A program made the position numbers and the translations under genes. The notes under the pieces were generated by a model, which worked only from the letters and a program-made list of their open reading frames with translations, was not told where the DNA came from and did no database searches. This document shows, one piece after another, positions 22,866 through 34,399 of a DNA stretch of 64,000 nt. Source of the stretch: Loripinus fragilis (taxonomy: Eukaryota > Mollusca > Bivalvia > Lucinida > Lucinidae); the NCBI GenBank assembly GCA_964019695.1, contig OZ026517.1:73056665-73120664 (forward strand). The letters are read 5' to 3'. Positions within the stretch are counted from its first letter, which is position 1. Each line of letters opens with the position of its first letter.

Positions 22866-23349
22866 AAGATTCATATATTTTACATAACATGTTCCTTTAA
22901 ACTTATCTGTTCAGTGCAAACATGCATTAAAATTACATTGTATGTGACATATATCTTATTAAAATACACTATAAATTCCAAGTTTAGCAACAGAAAAAAA
23001 AATTGTAATGTTTTTCAAAGATAAATATTCAGAGATATGGCTAGCAGAATAATAAGATCAAATTTGGTTTCTTAAAGATGGGCCAAAACAGACAATTGCA
23101 ATTGTTCAATGACACTGAGATTATTTTTTTCCAAGTATCATTGTCATTATCCTCATTCAGTATAGGAGCCACAAGTTGGCTTCCAGTTTGATATAATTAA
23201 GTCGAGAAGGACCTTTATATATTTTGATGGATCACATGGGACAATTTCCAAATCATTTTTTATTTTATCCCTGAACTGTTCTTAGCAAACAGTACAAGAC
23301 CAGTTGATACGAGATGTTTATTTCAAACTTTTGGCCCCATCTGAGTATA

Positions 23350-24250
23350 CTCCTCAAAATAATTGAAGGACCATGACTTTCGAACGAGGGTATAATTGGC
23401 TCAAACATTTAAATTCTGCTAAACATGGCCCAGATCTTTCTACTGTTTATGCCATAAATCAAGAATCAATGTTGCTGATTTCCATGCCTTAAATTCTGCC
23501 ATAACTGTGTCTCAAATGCACATACCCCCAAAAAACACTTTCAAAAGGCAGCGGGTGGGGTAAAGAAATTCTTCTGTGATCATTTAAGCAGAATGAAAGT
23601 GACATCAAATTGAACTTTGTTTTAAACAGTTCAGCTTACATGCGAAAGATTTCTTCAAACAGTTTCACTATATCAGGAAGCAAACAATTTACCTCTGACA
23701 ATGGTGTTTTGGTATTGTTTTGTTTTCTGAAAACAATGTTTGTACTTGGCCATCAAGAATCAGAAATCATCATTCTATGCTTTTGAGTGTTAGAAAGATT
23801 GTACAAAGATTGTCAAAAACAAACGCCAAAACAAACTGTCTGAACTCATACGCTGATCATTACTTCACAGCTTAAATGGGCAATTTTCTCTCACAAGAAG
23901 AGGTGGGTAGAATCGATGGGATTAAAACACCATGAAATCATGCGAAAACAGAGATGTCAGCATTTCCCAGCATTATTCATTCATTTCATGCAGTTCTGTG
24001 GCCCATGTCTCAAGACACAAAAAATGCTATTCCAATACAGCTAGGTCAAGTTTTAAAATGACGCAAATTCATGTCAGTGACATTTTCTATCATTACCTTT
24101 CTGCTGTTTCACTTGGCAGTTGGGCCTTAAAGATGTCCAAAAAATTTAGACAACATCGTAAAATAGATTTTCAAAATACGCTCTATACAAAATGCATCAA
24201 TATTATAATTGATAGTATTGGACTATTGGTCCATCAATTATTTTGAGGAG
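23350..24250. mobile_element. TA-flanked TIR element (mariner-like MITE), about 0.9 kb
   Basis: Inverted ends CTCCTCAAAATAATTGA (23350) and TCAATTATTTTGAGGAG (24250), each beside TA. The internal open frame (104 codons, 23932-24246) has no transposase motif that I can see. Interpreted as non-autonomous. Confidence 0.72.
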
Positions 24251-25048
24251 TAAATATAATTGGCATTTAAAAAAAGACAAGATAAAACAAATGTTATAAG
24301 GAAGGCATCCATAAATGACATGCAAATCCTGATAAAATCTACTTTCATTATTTTATAAACTAAACCTTTATGGACTTTCCTTAAAGAAAGAGTTCTAAGG
24401 CAAATTCCAGATTTAAAACAAGTTTGTCAATGTGTTAGTGGTTAAATTCTACATTTGTACCGTGCAAATACTAGTTTTAGCAACATAAGGATAGACAAAT
24501 AAATATTCTACAAACAAACAAACAGTGTAGCTCTAAGTCGGGTAATTAAGTATATGATACATAAAAATGATACACAAGCTAGAAAAAGTATTGGTGAAAT
24601 ATTGTGCCCCCACCATATACTTGTCTATAAGGGTGGTGCTTTTTAACCTTATTGCACTCAGAATGGTCTGAACTTCATTCACCTAGCAGTACAGGAGATA
24701 CAAAGCTAACAAGTTATTTTGGCTGAACTTTGGCAGCTGATGTCCAACAGTGACCTTGAATATTGGGTCAAGGTCACAGAAACTAATCAACACTTCATCA
24801 TAGCAAATTTGGTTAAAATCTGTCAACTGATTCTTGATATATTAAAAAAAGTCATGCTACCGCCAACAGGAGCTAGACCTAAAGCAATATGACTCCTGCT
24901 CCCCTTCATTGGAAAGTTAAAAAATTCAGGTCAACACAAATGAAAATACTAGTTATCACACATGTTTAAAGTCACTGCTGGTGTGCCTTTGCTAACAGTT
25001 TGGACCCAGATCAGGCGAGACAAAATGTTGGGCCTCACTCTGATGGTA

Positions 25049-25988
25049 CGAGGGTCAGTCAAAAATAACTGAGCCCTACCTTATAACATTTTAATCAAGT
25101 AAAATGGACTTATATTTATATGATATTTCATTGTAGTTATATGTCATCTATTTAATCGCCTAATTTATTTCTGTTAGTATGCTTTTTGTAACGGTTGCGA
25201 GGCAGCAGAATATGACCTGTCAAAGGGGTGCGTTCACGCTGTGATACATCTAAATCTAAGCGTTGCTATGGAAACAGTAATGTTAAAGCAAGGCTTTATT
25301 CACTGTTGTCTGATATCTTTAACATGTACCTATTCAGTGTCACCAAACAGAAACCAACTGACCCCTAATTATAGATGCTGTGGTAGTTTGATTTCAGAAT
25401 TTATCAAATTTTAACATGCCTGAGGTCCTATATTTTACCCCACCCACATTCTTATTTACACAATTTTTATAGAAAACATAAAATGTTAGCCTTATAATGC
25501 TTTAACAGTTCTTCATACACAAACCAACCCTCAGACGTATTAAGTTCCTTGATATAAATGCACAATTTTGTTTCCATGGCAACACAATTCACGTGTATTT
25601 GAAAATTTGAGGAATTTTGGCGTTTTTGTTGCTTGGCAACGCATACAATGCATGTTGACCTAAACATTAATGAACAAAATGTAATGAAAAGACAATATGA
25701 TATAAATTATTCAAATAAATGTCAAATATGTCTTTCACAAAAACTATCAAGCGCACAAGCTTTTTAAAGACATACTGTATATTCCTGGTGGCTGAGATCG
25801 TGAACGCATCGATCTGACTGACGATATTCAGTTATCTAGCAACCATAATAGAAGCTTCACTAGGGTAATGCTTTAGTGTTAAAACATCTATGACATGTTA
25901 TACTTATAGAACATAATCACATTTGTTGTCTACAATACCTAACTAAAATGTTATGAGGTAGGGCTCAGTTATTTTTGACTAACCCTTG
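25049..25988. mobile_element. Mariner-like MITE with about 45-bp TIRs, nested in a hairpin MITE
   Basis: Ends CGAGGGTCAGTCAAAAATAA and TTATTTTTGACTAACCCTTG, continuing into CTGAGCCCTACCT / AGGTAGGGCTCAG, flanked by TA at 25047-25048 and 25989-25990. It splits a hairpin MITE whose uninterrupted relatives read across this point (CACTCTGATGG then TATTCCTGAAAAAAG). No transposase. Confidence 0.88.
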
Positions 25989-26579
25989 TATTCCTGAAAA
26001 AAGTCTTTAAAAAAACTTAAATTGAAAAAGAAAATTAAAATAAATAAAAAAAAGCATGCAAAATAACCCAGCATGCAAAAATATATAAAGTACAATACAT
26101 GAAACAAGTTAAATAATACACCGTATTCCCAATAGTTAACATACATTGTCTAAGTACACACCTAGAATATAAAACATAACTTTATCAAGTACTGAATTAC
26201 GATAACCAAAATTTTAGTTGATGTTCTGTACTTTTCCATTCTTGTTATCCATATATAATCTGCTGAAGACAGTTAACAAATAGTCACTGATCAGACTGCT
26301 CTTTGCAGTCTGATCAGTGACTATTTTGTTTGCTTACACTTTTCCTTGTAATTTGGTTCAGCCACTTAAAGAGACACAAGAAGGCAGACCTACCGCACAT
26401 TTTTCTTGCACTTGGCACATATGAAGGTGAATACTGCAGCTATTAAGTTAAATAATGGTAGAATACATAAGCCAACACAGAAAGCAGATTTCATTTGCAC
26501 ATGGAGGAAAATTTAAACCACAATTGACACTTAATGTTTCTGAGGCAAGACACTTATTATTATAAAGTTTCTGAGACAA

Positions 26580-26815
26580 GTAGATTAACTCTCTGCATGC
26601 TGAATAATTTTTCATGCTTTAGTTGTCGTCTGCTGACTTTTTTTTCAAAATAAACTTTTTTCAAAAAAATTCTTTTAGGAACACTATCAGAGTGTCAAAT
26701 GGTTTAAATCCAGATCAGGACCGAAATATAGGTCCTGATCTGGGTTCAAACTATTTGCAAAGGTTATCAGCAGACGACAAAAGTCACCACTAGCAAGGAA
26801 AGAGTTCATTTGTAG
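26580..26815. repeat. Hairpin MITE (ACTCTTTGCCTACTAG family, diverged)
   Basis: Long imperfect hairpin: TTCATGCTTTAGTTGTCGTC through AAATCCAGATCAGGACC and its reverse half TCCTGATCTGGGTTCAAACT. Ends AACTCTCTGCATGCT and AGCAAGGAAAGAGTT. Confidence 0.72.
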
Positions 26816-26824
26816 CAGTCATCA

Positions 26825-27180
26825 AATTTAATCCTTTACCTTTTAGAGATGCCTTTTAACACTTTTGCAAACAGAGTAGACCCTGATCAGGCAGCTCTTA
26901 CACAAACAGAGCAGACCCAGATCAGGCAGCTCTTGCATGAGCTGCCTGATCAGGGTATACCCTGTTTGCTCATGGACATATGATTAGATAGGATCATACA
27001 CTAGTGGACCTGGCAAGTTTCTTTGTTCTATGTACAAACGTGAAAGTTTACTTATATAATTATTCATAGTGGTTGGAGCTGAGCATGAATATTCACGAAG
27101 GAAAGTTAAACAGAATCTGTTAATACAAAAACATTGTGAATCAAAATACATGTAGATAACATTTTCATTCTTGTGCAAAT
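26825..27180. repeat. Repeat containing the CAGGCAGCTCTT hairpin
   Basis: GCAAACAGAGTAGACC and a palindrome CAGGCAGCTCTTGCATGAGC TGCCTG, followed by ATATTCACGAAGGAAAG. The repeat recurs at 27710-27960 on the other side of the micro-exon. Confidence 0.7.
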
Positions 27181-27275
27181 GAAGGTTGCGAACAAAGTAA
27201 AAACCTAGAACACCAACAAGCCCAGCCTAGCCAACCTAGTCATACAAAAGCCAAATAAATTGCTGAAATACCTAC

Positions 27276-27296
27276 CATCAGGCTGTGTTACTGGTT
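27276..27296 (-). CDS. ADGB: Putative 21-nt androglobin micro-exon (residues 369-376)
   Basis: 21 nt, phase 1 to 1, adding QPVTQPD. The preceding intron ends ATAATATAG and the donor is a good GTAGGT at 27270-27275. It is symmetrical, so inclusion or skipping keeps the frame. Too short for homology; supported by the splice sites, position and phase. Confidence 0.5.
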
Positions 27297-27502
27297 CTAT
27301 ATTATGGGAGCATGCAGAGAAAAAATAAACAGTTAATATGGGTTTCTCGACAAACAAATTATAACTAGATTTTAAGCGAAATTAAAATACTTTCAAGCAA
27401 ATAATAATTTATTCCTACTTCGTAAAAATAATCTCTATACAAAAAGATTTCACATCAACGCAAAAATTTTGCAATAATATACCATACGTTTTACAAACTT
27501 CA

Positions 27503-27625
27503 GCCTCCCCTGGCACGAAATACTGTTGTGCATCATCGCTGCATGGATTCTTCATGTCTTTTGGTCATTATCAGTGGCACGACATTCATCACATCAGTAA
27601 TTCGTGCCAGAGGAGGCTATACCCG
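27503..27625. repeat. Inverted-repeat element
   Basis: AGCCTCCCCTGGCACGAAAT pairs with ATTCGTGCCAGAGGAGGCT at 27598-27618. Confidence 0.78.
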
Positions 27626-27709
27626 CTAAAGAAATATTGAATTTAACTGTAGTTAGTTTTTGTGAACATTAGAATAGGAGTTGACTACTTGGACAATGCC
27701 TTATTGCTT

Positions 27710-27960
27710 ATTAACCCTTTACCTCATAGAGACACCTTTTAACGTTTGTGCAAACAGAGCAGACCCAGATCAGGCAGCTCTTGTAAGAGCTGCCTGATCA
27801 GGATCTACTCTGTTTTCTTATGGAAATGATATATCTGATCCTACACTAGTGGACCTGACAAGTAATTTCTTTGTTCTATGTACCAACATGAAAGTTTGTT
27901 TATATAATTATTCATAGTGGGTGGAGCCTAGCATGAATATTCATGAAGGAAAGAGTTAAT
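27710..27960. repeat. Repeat containing the CAGGCAGCTCTT hairpin, second copy
   Basis: Parallel to 26825-27180: AACCCTTTACCTCATAGAGA, GCAAACAGAGCAGACC, AGCATGAATATTCATGAAGG. Between here and 28810 nothing else is recognisable. Confidence 0.7.
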
Positions 27961-28810
27961 GAATGAAATGCATTTTGCTCTATTTACGAAATTATTTAAT
28001 AACGTTTAACTACAGTTAATTATATCATGACAAAAGCATAAATGACTCCCAAAACTATTCAAATAAGGAAATTAAAATAATTGGCATTTCATGAGTAAAA
28101 GGCAGCTTAAAAAATGGATATATCTTGTGCAACATTGAGTTTATCATGATGCAGTCTGACAAGTAACATTAAGGTTTTGACAGTAATAATTATATATCCA
28201 GCATTTTAAGCATCTGGTAACTTATCAAAACAAATTGGGGACATGAGATAAGTGGGATATCTACTCATTTCTCAACTTAAAAATATGCGATGGGTCTCTA
28301 TGAAATATTTTTGAATAGAAATAAGAAATAGTCACAGAATATCAGAGAGTGTTTGAACAATATTTTCAAAATAAAAAAGCCATACAACGTTTAAAATGTA
28401 GAGCTGGGATGATTGTAAAATAAAACTTGAATGGTTTTGAATACTGATGACTCGTTTAGCATGTTCATTTTGAACTCCCTCTTGAGTCCCTAGAAAAGTA
28501 ATTTCATAGCTCTAGACTTATATATATATATGGGCCACAATCTGCGAAAACCCGCTTTAATGATGAAGTCTTCAAAACTTAGTTAATTACACACAGCTAA
28601 GATAATACTAGTATATGTATATCCTCATCGCATAGGTATGGTCATAGTTGCAAGGCCATACCAGATATATTACCGTAATAGTTAATAATGAAAAACAAAT
28701 CTAAAACACTACTAATACGCATGCATTAATATCAAAAGCCCTTCAGGCAGATACATCTTGGGGAAATACATGGGTCATAAGAAGAAAAGCCTTCATGAGA
28801 GATAACTTAC

Positions 28811-28885
28811 GCTTATTTTTGCCAGCTGGGGCAGGTGGGTGCTTGGCTGAACCTCGATCTCGATGACTAGTGCTTTGTCCAGTTG
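28811..28885 (-). CDS. ADGB: Androglobin linker exon (residues 344-369)
   Basis: 75 nt, phase 1 to 1. Acceptor ATTTTCAG at 28886; donor GTAAGT at 28805-28810. Hydrophilic: ATGQSTSHRDRGS followed by AKHPPAPAGKNK. It lies in the poorly conserved linker between the globin halves. Strong splice sites and phase agreement support it; the sequence itself is not conserved. A symmetrical phase makes it skippable without a frameshift. Confidence 0.75.
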
Positions 28886-29050
28886 CTGAAAATGTTAAAA
28901 GTGCTTTGTTTTTTAGGATCCCTATAGATCAAGAAAGTTTATATACTGTACATCTATAAATGGGAGCAAAATGGTAAGTATTACAGTGATACAATCGAAA
29001 CAAGTGACTTGATGAGGACAGAGCCCTTCTAGTTAGCACAACTATCAGAT

Positions 29051-29465
29051 AATCAATACAGGGTTAATACAAGCAAGATTGTGTAAAATTTAAGGACTTT
29101 TCAAGGAATTCTAAAAGCCTTTCCTACTGTTTTCAAGGACTGAAAACTTATGAAAAATACTGATTTACATGTTAAAATTCTACTTCTGAAATGCTAGAGT
29201 CCATTACTAAAGATATTAGTTTAAGAATATTTTATAATAAAATTGTGGTGCCTTTATTTTGTGCTGCACCAGATAAAGGCACCACAATTTCATGCTAATT
29301 TAGGTTCCAAAAACACTCCTGTAAATGGTAAAATTCAAGGACTTTTCAAGGCCTTTGAGTTTGAGTGTTTTTCAAGTACTTTTCAAGGCAAATTTAATTT
29401 TCAAGGACTTTCAAGACAGTCCTGTATATTCAAGTACTTTTCAAGCCTGTGCAAACCCTGCAATA
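29051..29465. repeat. Repeat with CAGGGTT...AACCCTG ends
   Basis: Left end CAATACAGGGTTAATACAAG, right end TTCAAGCCTGTGCAAACCCT. The body has CTGAAAACTTATGAAAAATA and GCTAGAGTCCATTACTAAAG, shared with 40460-40700 and partly (right end) with 62940-63020. Chance frames only. Confidence 0.65.
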
Positions 29466-29511
29466 CATGAGGAGTATCACTAGAAAACCTGTCTCAAGTT
29501 TAGGACTAGGC

Positions 29512-29730
29512 CTTGAGGTTATATACTTTTTTCATGCTCAACTCAACTCATCATGAAATTTCAAATGCTTATAAAATTAAATCGCTGAATTATCAGGACT
29601 TTTCCTGCTTAAAACACTCAGATGTTGCATTTATCCTTGTTAGCATTGTTGGCATTTTAACATTTATGAGCAAAATAAATTTCATGATAAGCTAAGTTGT
29701 GCATCAAAAGTTTATGATCTCATGGCTTGT
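29512..29730. repeat. Terminal-inverted-repeat MITE, copy of 4512-4765
   Basis: GAGGTTATATACTTTTTTCA at left; AAAAGTTTATGATCTCATGG at right; shared TTGGCATTTTAACATTTATG. A second hairpin MITE follows at 29865-30065. Confidence 0.7.
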
Positions 29731-29864
29731 TTATGCTTTGACAAATCTACCAACTCATAAGTGTAATGTTAATTGAAACAGATCACACATGGGTAAAGGG
29801 TTCACAAATACATGTACAACTTGAAACACACATAAAACTATAGACCAAACTATATCACAGTTTC

Positions 29865-30065
29865 AATTCTTTTCTTGCTAGGGGTGATTTTTGCCATTTG
29901 CTGATAACCTTTGCAAACAGCTTGGACCCAAATAAGGACTGACAGAACTTGGGTCCTGATCTTGATCAAAGCCATTTGACACTCAGCTCCTACAAGAATA
30001 TTTTGTAAAAGTCAATTTTGAAAAATGTCAACAAAAAACAACAAAATCATGAAAAATAACTTAAG
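29865..30065. repeat. Hairpin MITE (TTGGACCCA...GATCAAAGCCATTTGACAC family)
   Basis: GCAAACAGCTTGGACCCAAA pairs imperfectly with the half containing CTTGATCAAAGCCATTTG. Diverged copy. Confidence 0.6.
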
Positions 30066-30149
30066 GTAATTTAAATGGCACATGGAAAAGTTGTCAAATG
30101 GATCCAAGAAAATATTGAGAGTAGCAATATGGTTACAAGACCTTTAACC

Positions 30150-30370
30150 TTTAAAGCGCCAATCGCAACAAAAGTTGTCTGCTTTTCTTGTCTGCTAAAA
30201 TGTTTAAGAAGCTTCTATGGAAAACAGTGTGGACCAAGAGCAGTCTGTTCTGGGTCCACCCTGTTGCTTCTATACTTAATTCTTCAGTTATGCTAGGCAA
30301 TTATTTGCAGCAGACAACTTCAGCAGACAACGTTTTCAGCTGGATTTTTTTCTTGGCCCTTTAAGGGTTA
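30150..30370. repeat. Hairpin MITE copy with most of its palindromic core lost
   Basis: CCTTTAAAGCGCCAATC at left and CTTGGCCCTTTAAGGGTTAA at right; one core half (AGAGCAGTCTGTTCTGGGTC) remains after AACAGTGTGGACC. Confidence 0.6.
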
Positions 30371-30427
30371 AGTGCATGTGAAACATCAGCTTTTTAAAAA
30401 CAAGAAATGTCACAGTCACGTGACAAA

Positions 30428-32268
30428 TGCCCCCAAAGGAATTGGTCTAGCATAAGACACATTCAAGGAAAGTTAATTGTAATATAGGAGATATGCTCCA
30501 GACACGAAAAACCTAGAAATGAGGCCAGAAGTCAATGTCAAGGTAAAAGTGACCCAAAATGGTATGCACCACTCCGCCATCCCAAGAGGAATCAACACAC
30601 CAAATTTGGGATTCCTACATCAAATAATATAGGAGATATGCTCAAGACACAATTATTCTAGAAACTAGGTCATAGGTCAAGATCACAGTGACCTAAAAAT
30701 GGTATGCGACACATCAGCATCCAAAGTTGTATCCATACAGCATATTTGGGATTCCCATCTCAAACAATATGAAAGAAATGTTCTGGACACAATTATTCTA
30801 CAAACAAGGTCAGAGGTCAAAGTGACCCAAAAACGGTATGTGATACTCCACCATCAAAAGTTGCATCCACACACCAAATTTGGGATTCTTACCTTTAACA
30901 ATATAAGAAATGCTCCGGACATGATTTTTCTAAAAACTAGGTCAAATGTCAAGGTCACAGTGACCCATAAAATAGTACAAGACACTCCACCATCCAAAGA
31001 TGCATTCATACACCAAAATTGGGATTTCTATCTCAAATAATATAAGAGATATGCTCCTGACACAATTATCATTAAAACTAGGTCAGAGGTCAAGGTCACA
31101 GTGACCCGAAAATGGTAAGTGACACTTCCCCATCCCAAGATGCATATACACACCAAATTTGGAATTCCTACCTCAAAGAATATAAGAGATATGCTCCGAA
31201 CACAATAATTCTTAAAACTAGGTCAGAGGTCAAGGTCACAGTGAACCGAAATGGTATGTGACACTCCGTCATCTCAAGATACATTTAAACACCAAATTTG
31301 GAATTCCTATCTCAAAGAAATTAGGAGATATGCACCAGACTCAATGCAGTTTCTAGAAACTAGGTCAGAGGTCAAGTTCAAGGTCATAATGACCCAATTG
31401 TGGTATGCGACACTCCATCATCCCAAGATGCATTCACACACCAAATTTGAGATTCCTACCTCAAATAATATAAGAGATGTGCTCCAGACATGATTATTCT
31501 AAAAATTAGGTCATAGGTAAAGTTCAAGGTCACAGTGACCCAATTATGGTTTGCTACACTTCCTCATCCCAAGATGCATCATCACACCAAATTTGAGACT
31601 CCTAGCTCAACTAATATGATTATTTTAAAAACTAGGTCAGAGGTCAAGGTCAGAGTGACCCAAAATGTTTTGTGACACTCCGCCATTCCAAGATGCATTT
31701 ACACACAAAATTTGGAATTCCCATCTCAAAGAATATGGGAGATATGCGCCAGACTCAATGCAGTTTCTAGAAACTAGGTCAGAGGTCAAGTTCAAGGTCA
31801 CAGTGACCCAATTATGGCACGCGACACTTCCTTATCTTAAGATGCATCCACACACCAAATTTGAAATTCCTACCTCAAATAATATAAGAGATATGCTCCC
31901 GACACGATTATTCTAAAAACTAGGTCAAGGTCACAGTGACCCAAAAATGGTACGCAACACTCCGCCATCTCAAGATGCATCCACACATCGAATTTGGAAT
32001 TCCTACCTCAAAGAGTATAGGAGATATGCAACGGACACGAAGCGGGACGGACCGACGGACATTTTATTACTATAAAAACTAAGTCAGAGGTCAAGGTCAC
32101 AGTGATCCGTAAATGGTACGCGATACTCCGCCATCCCAAGATGCATCCACACACCAAATTTGGAATTCCTACCTCAAAGAATATAGGAGATATGCACCAG
32201 ACACGAAGCGGGACAGACGGACGGACAGTGCGATTACTATATGCCTCCCAAAGTTCCTTTGGGGGCAT
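30428..32268. mobile_element. Composite TIR element with about 12 internal tandem units (1.84 kb)
   Basis: 14-bp inverted ends TGCCCCCAAAGGAA and TTCCTTTGGGGGCA. Inside, units of about 140 bp repeat GTCAGAGGTCAAGGTCACAG, then CCATCCCAAGATGCATCCAC and CCAAATTTGGAATTCCTACC. The last units carry GGGACAGACGGACGGACAG. Open frames of 80-113 codons here are by-products of the repeat; no transposase. Confidence 0.85.
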
Positions 32269-32703
32269 AACTATGTATCAAAGCATGCACTGTTTGTGGA
32301 TATGATGAACAGCTTAGTCATCCTTCACTTTTTGTCCGAGGAAACTAATCAGTTCCAAAAATTAAGGACACAAGAGAATTGTGCCAAAATTTCAAACTTT
32401 CTTAGTGTTATGCCAACACTATGGTTAAGCTTGTGGGAAAGTAACTATTTCATTATGAATAACAGTGATTTGATTGCATAGAAACCTGATTAATAGCAAT
32501 AAAAGTTTAGGGTTCTTAGCTAAACAGTAAGTGTAAAGTGAACACAAGGATCACAAGGGACTGATGCACAGCTTGCTCCAAACCCTTACTAGGTGAACAC
32601 TTCAAAAATTTGTAATTAATCATGTTATTTTTTCAACTCATTATCTCATGTCTGATATTGAACTCTTTTTTGACCAAACAATTCTCTTCTTGAATGAACC
32701 TAC

Positions 32704-32845
32704 CTGGTCGACTGCTTGGAGGGATTCCAAGAATATTCTTGCTGGTAGCATCAAACATAAAGGCCCTCCAGGCAAATGCAACTTCTGGGGTAGCTATCTC
32801 TTTAAGAACCTTTCTCAAGGTTGTGTATAAGGCTTGACTGAAGAT
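32704..32845 (-). CDS. ADGB: Androglobin exon: globin G-H segment (residues 297-344)
   Basis: 142 nt, phase 0 to 1. Acceptor TTTTTTCTAG at 32846; donor GTAGGT at 32698-32703. It begins IFSQALYTTLRKVLKEI and ends in a linker with GIPPSSRP. TPEVAFAWRAFMFD is the typical globin H helix (cf. FKFAFRAMVLD in human ADGB). It completes the first half of the permuted globin. Confidence 0.93.
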
Positions 32846-32960
32846 CTAGAAAAAAAAACAAGACCTAGGATACTAGGATACTGAATGCCTTCCAGACCTG
32901 AAACAGATCTTTGGAAATAGAATACACCCAAATGAGATGCTGAAGATCTCGGTATATTAA

Positions 32961-33326
32961 AGCTGCATAGTCTGTAACTTTTGATCTTTTAATTTTTGAA
33001 CTAATGTTTCTATTTTTCAAGAACACAGTAAAAAAACTAAAATTCAGGTATACATTTTACCAATTTCGTAAATCTTAACAAATTATCAGTATCGAAACAA
33101 CAGCATTTATGTTAAATTTAACTGTCTATAATTATTGGAGGGACGCAAATAATTATCGACACGAGTAAAACACACCTGTTTTATAAGATAATTCACTTTT
33201 CCGTGCAGTTTTCCGCTCTAGTGAACAGATTTATTGTGAAAACATAACTTAATTCAACTTTTACAAATGATTTAAAAAGAAAAGAAAATTTTTCGAAAAA
33301 TGTTCATAGTTACAGAGTATGCAGCT
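32961..33326. mobile_element. TTAA-flanked MITE (366 bp)
   Basis: Inverted ends AGCTGCATAGTCTGTAAC and GTTACAGAGTATGCAGCT, flanked by TTAA at 32957-32960 and 33327-33330. TTAA is the target of piggyBac-type transposases, so that origin is plausible (inference). Confidence 0.78.
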
Positions 33327-33364
33327 TTAAAGCAGCATCTCAACACATGTCTGCAATCTCGTCA

Positions 33365-33610
33365 ACCCTTTGTATACTAATGAATTCTTCCTTCTAGTTT
33401 GATACAATAAACTTGGGATAGTCCATTGTACCTTTATAGGGTCGCCAGGTTATAATTTATAAAAAAATTGTTTTCTTTTGCCTGAAGATCTTTTTTACCT
33501 TTACAAACAGTGTAGACCCTGATGAAATGCAGCATTATGCTGCATTTCATCTGGGTCTTCACTGTTTGCAAAAGTACCCTTTTAGGGGCTCCCCGAATAC
33601 AAAGAGTTAA
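33365..33610. repeat. Hairpin MITE (GATGAAATGC family), near full length
   Basis: Left end AACCCTTTGTATACTAATGA, right end CCGAATACAAAGAGTTAA (inverted). Core AACAGTGTAGACCCTGATGA with its complement around GCATTATGC. Confidence 0.82.
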
Positions 33611-34034
33611 GATAAAAAAAAATCATATTTTATGCCAAGAGTACTTTACTTTAATTGTATTCTTCCTGTCTTGTGGCTGTTAGTGCTCTGAGTCTCTTCC
33701 TCACAGTACCATGGGTTGGTCTGTGGTCTGTGATTCTGACATTTCCCGATCATACTCATGTGTCATCATCCAACTAAATTTCCGAAGGTATATCTGACCA
33801 TATACATCCACAAAAGACAATTAATACAGTTATCCCCAAAATTTAGTTTCTACTGTGTGGAAGTATGCCTTTATGGCCCAAAATTATTTAAATACTTTCA
33901 AATAATAATTCCAAAGGGAATAATAAACTATAAAGCCAATGAATTACATCCAATCTTTACAAAATTCTTTGCCATGGCCCTAGAAGGCTAATGGCCGAAA
34001 ATTTGATAAAGTTTGGATTTAATTCATTGAAACT

Positions 34035-34368
34035 ACAGTAAAACCTCGAAAATTCGAACGTCGATTTTTCCACATACTCGCTAATTCGAAATAAGTTTGG
34101 GACACACTTAATTCAGAGAATAGGACCTATTCATGATCTATTTTAATAAATGTCTATAATAACATATGTTTTGGGTGCGTAAAAGAAACGTCTCCATGAG
34201 ACGTTTCTTTTACAGTCCCAAAACTTATGTTTGTTAGAAAAAAAACTGATAATAATCATTTGGGGGGGGGGGGGGGAGGGGTTATATTTTATGTCTACCT
34301 CCCTGTAATTCGAACTACTGATAATTTGAAATAAAATCTCTAGTCCCGAGGACTTCGAATTCAACTGT
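34035..34368. repeat. Tigger/pogo-like MITE containing a nested hairpin and a G run
   Basis: Ends TACAGTAAAACCTCGAAAAT and GAGGACTTCGAATTCAACTG with repeated ATTCGAA words, as in pogo/Tigger-type termini. A hairpin of the AAAGAAACGTCTC type is nested at 34160-34245, followed by G14-A-G4 near 34262. Confidence 0.65.
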
Positions 34369-34399
34369 ATTTAAAATGATAAACATTGCTTCAACTGAC

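Noticed and set aside
30699..32481. Overlapping plus-strand frames (80-122 codons) with CDTPPSQDAFTH-like words
   Set aside because: They are translations of the tandem units of a TIR element, appear in shifted frames, and end at random.
34262..34280. G-run as a functional G-quadruplex
   Set aside because: It is a homopolymer inside a MITE, prone to length error, with no sign of a regulatory role.
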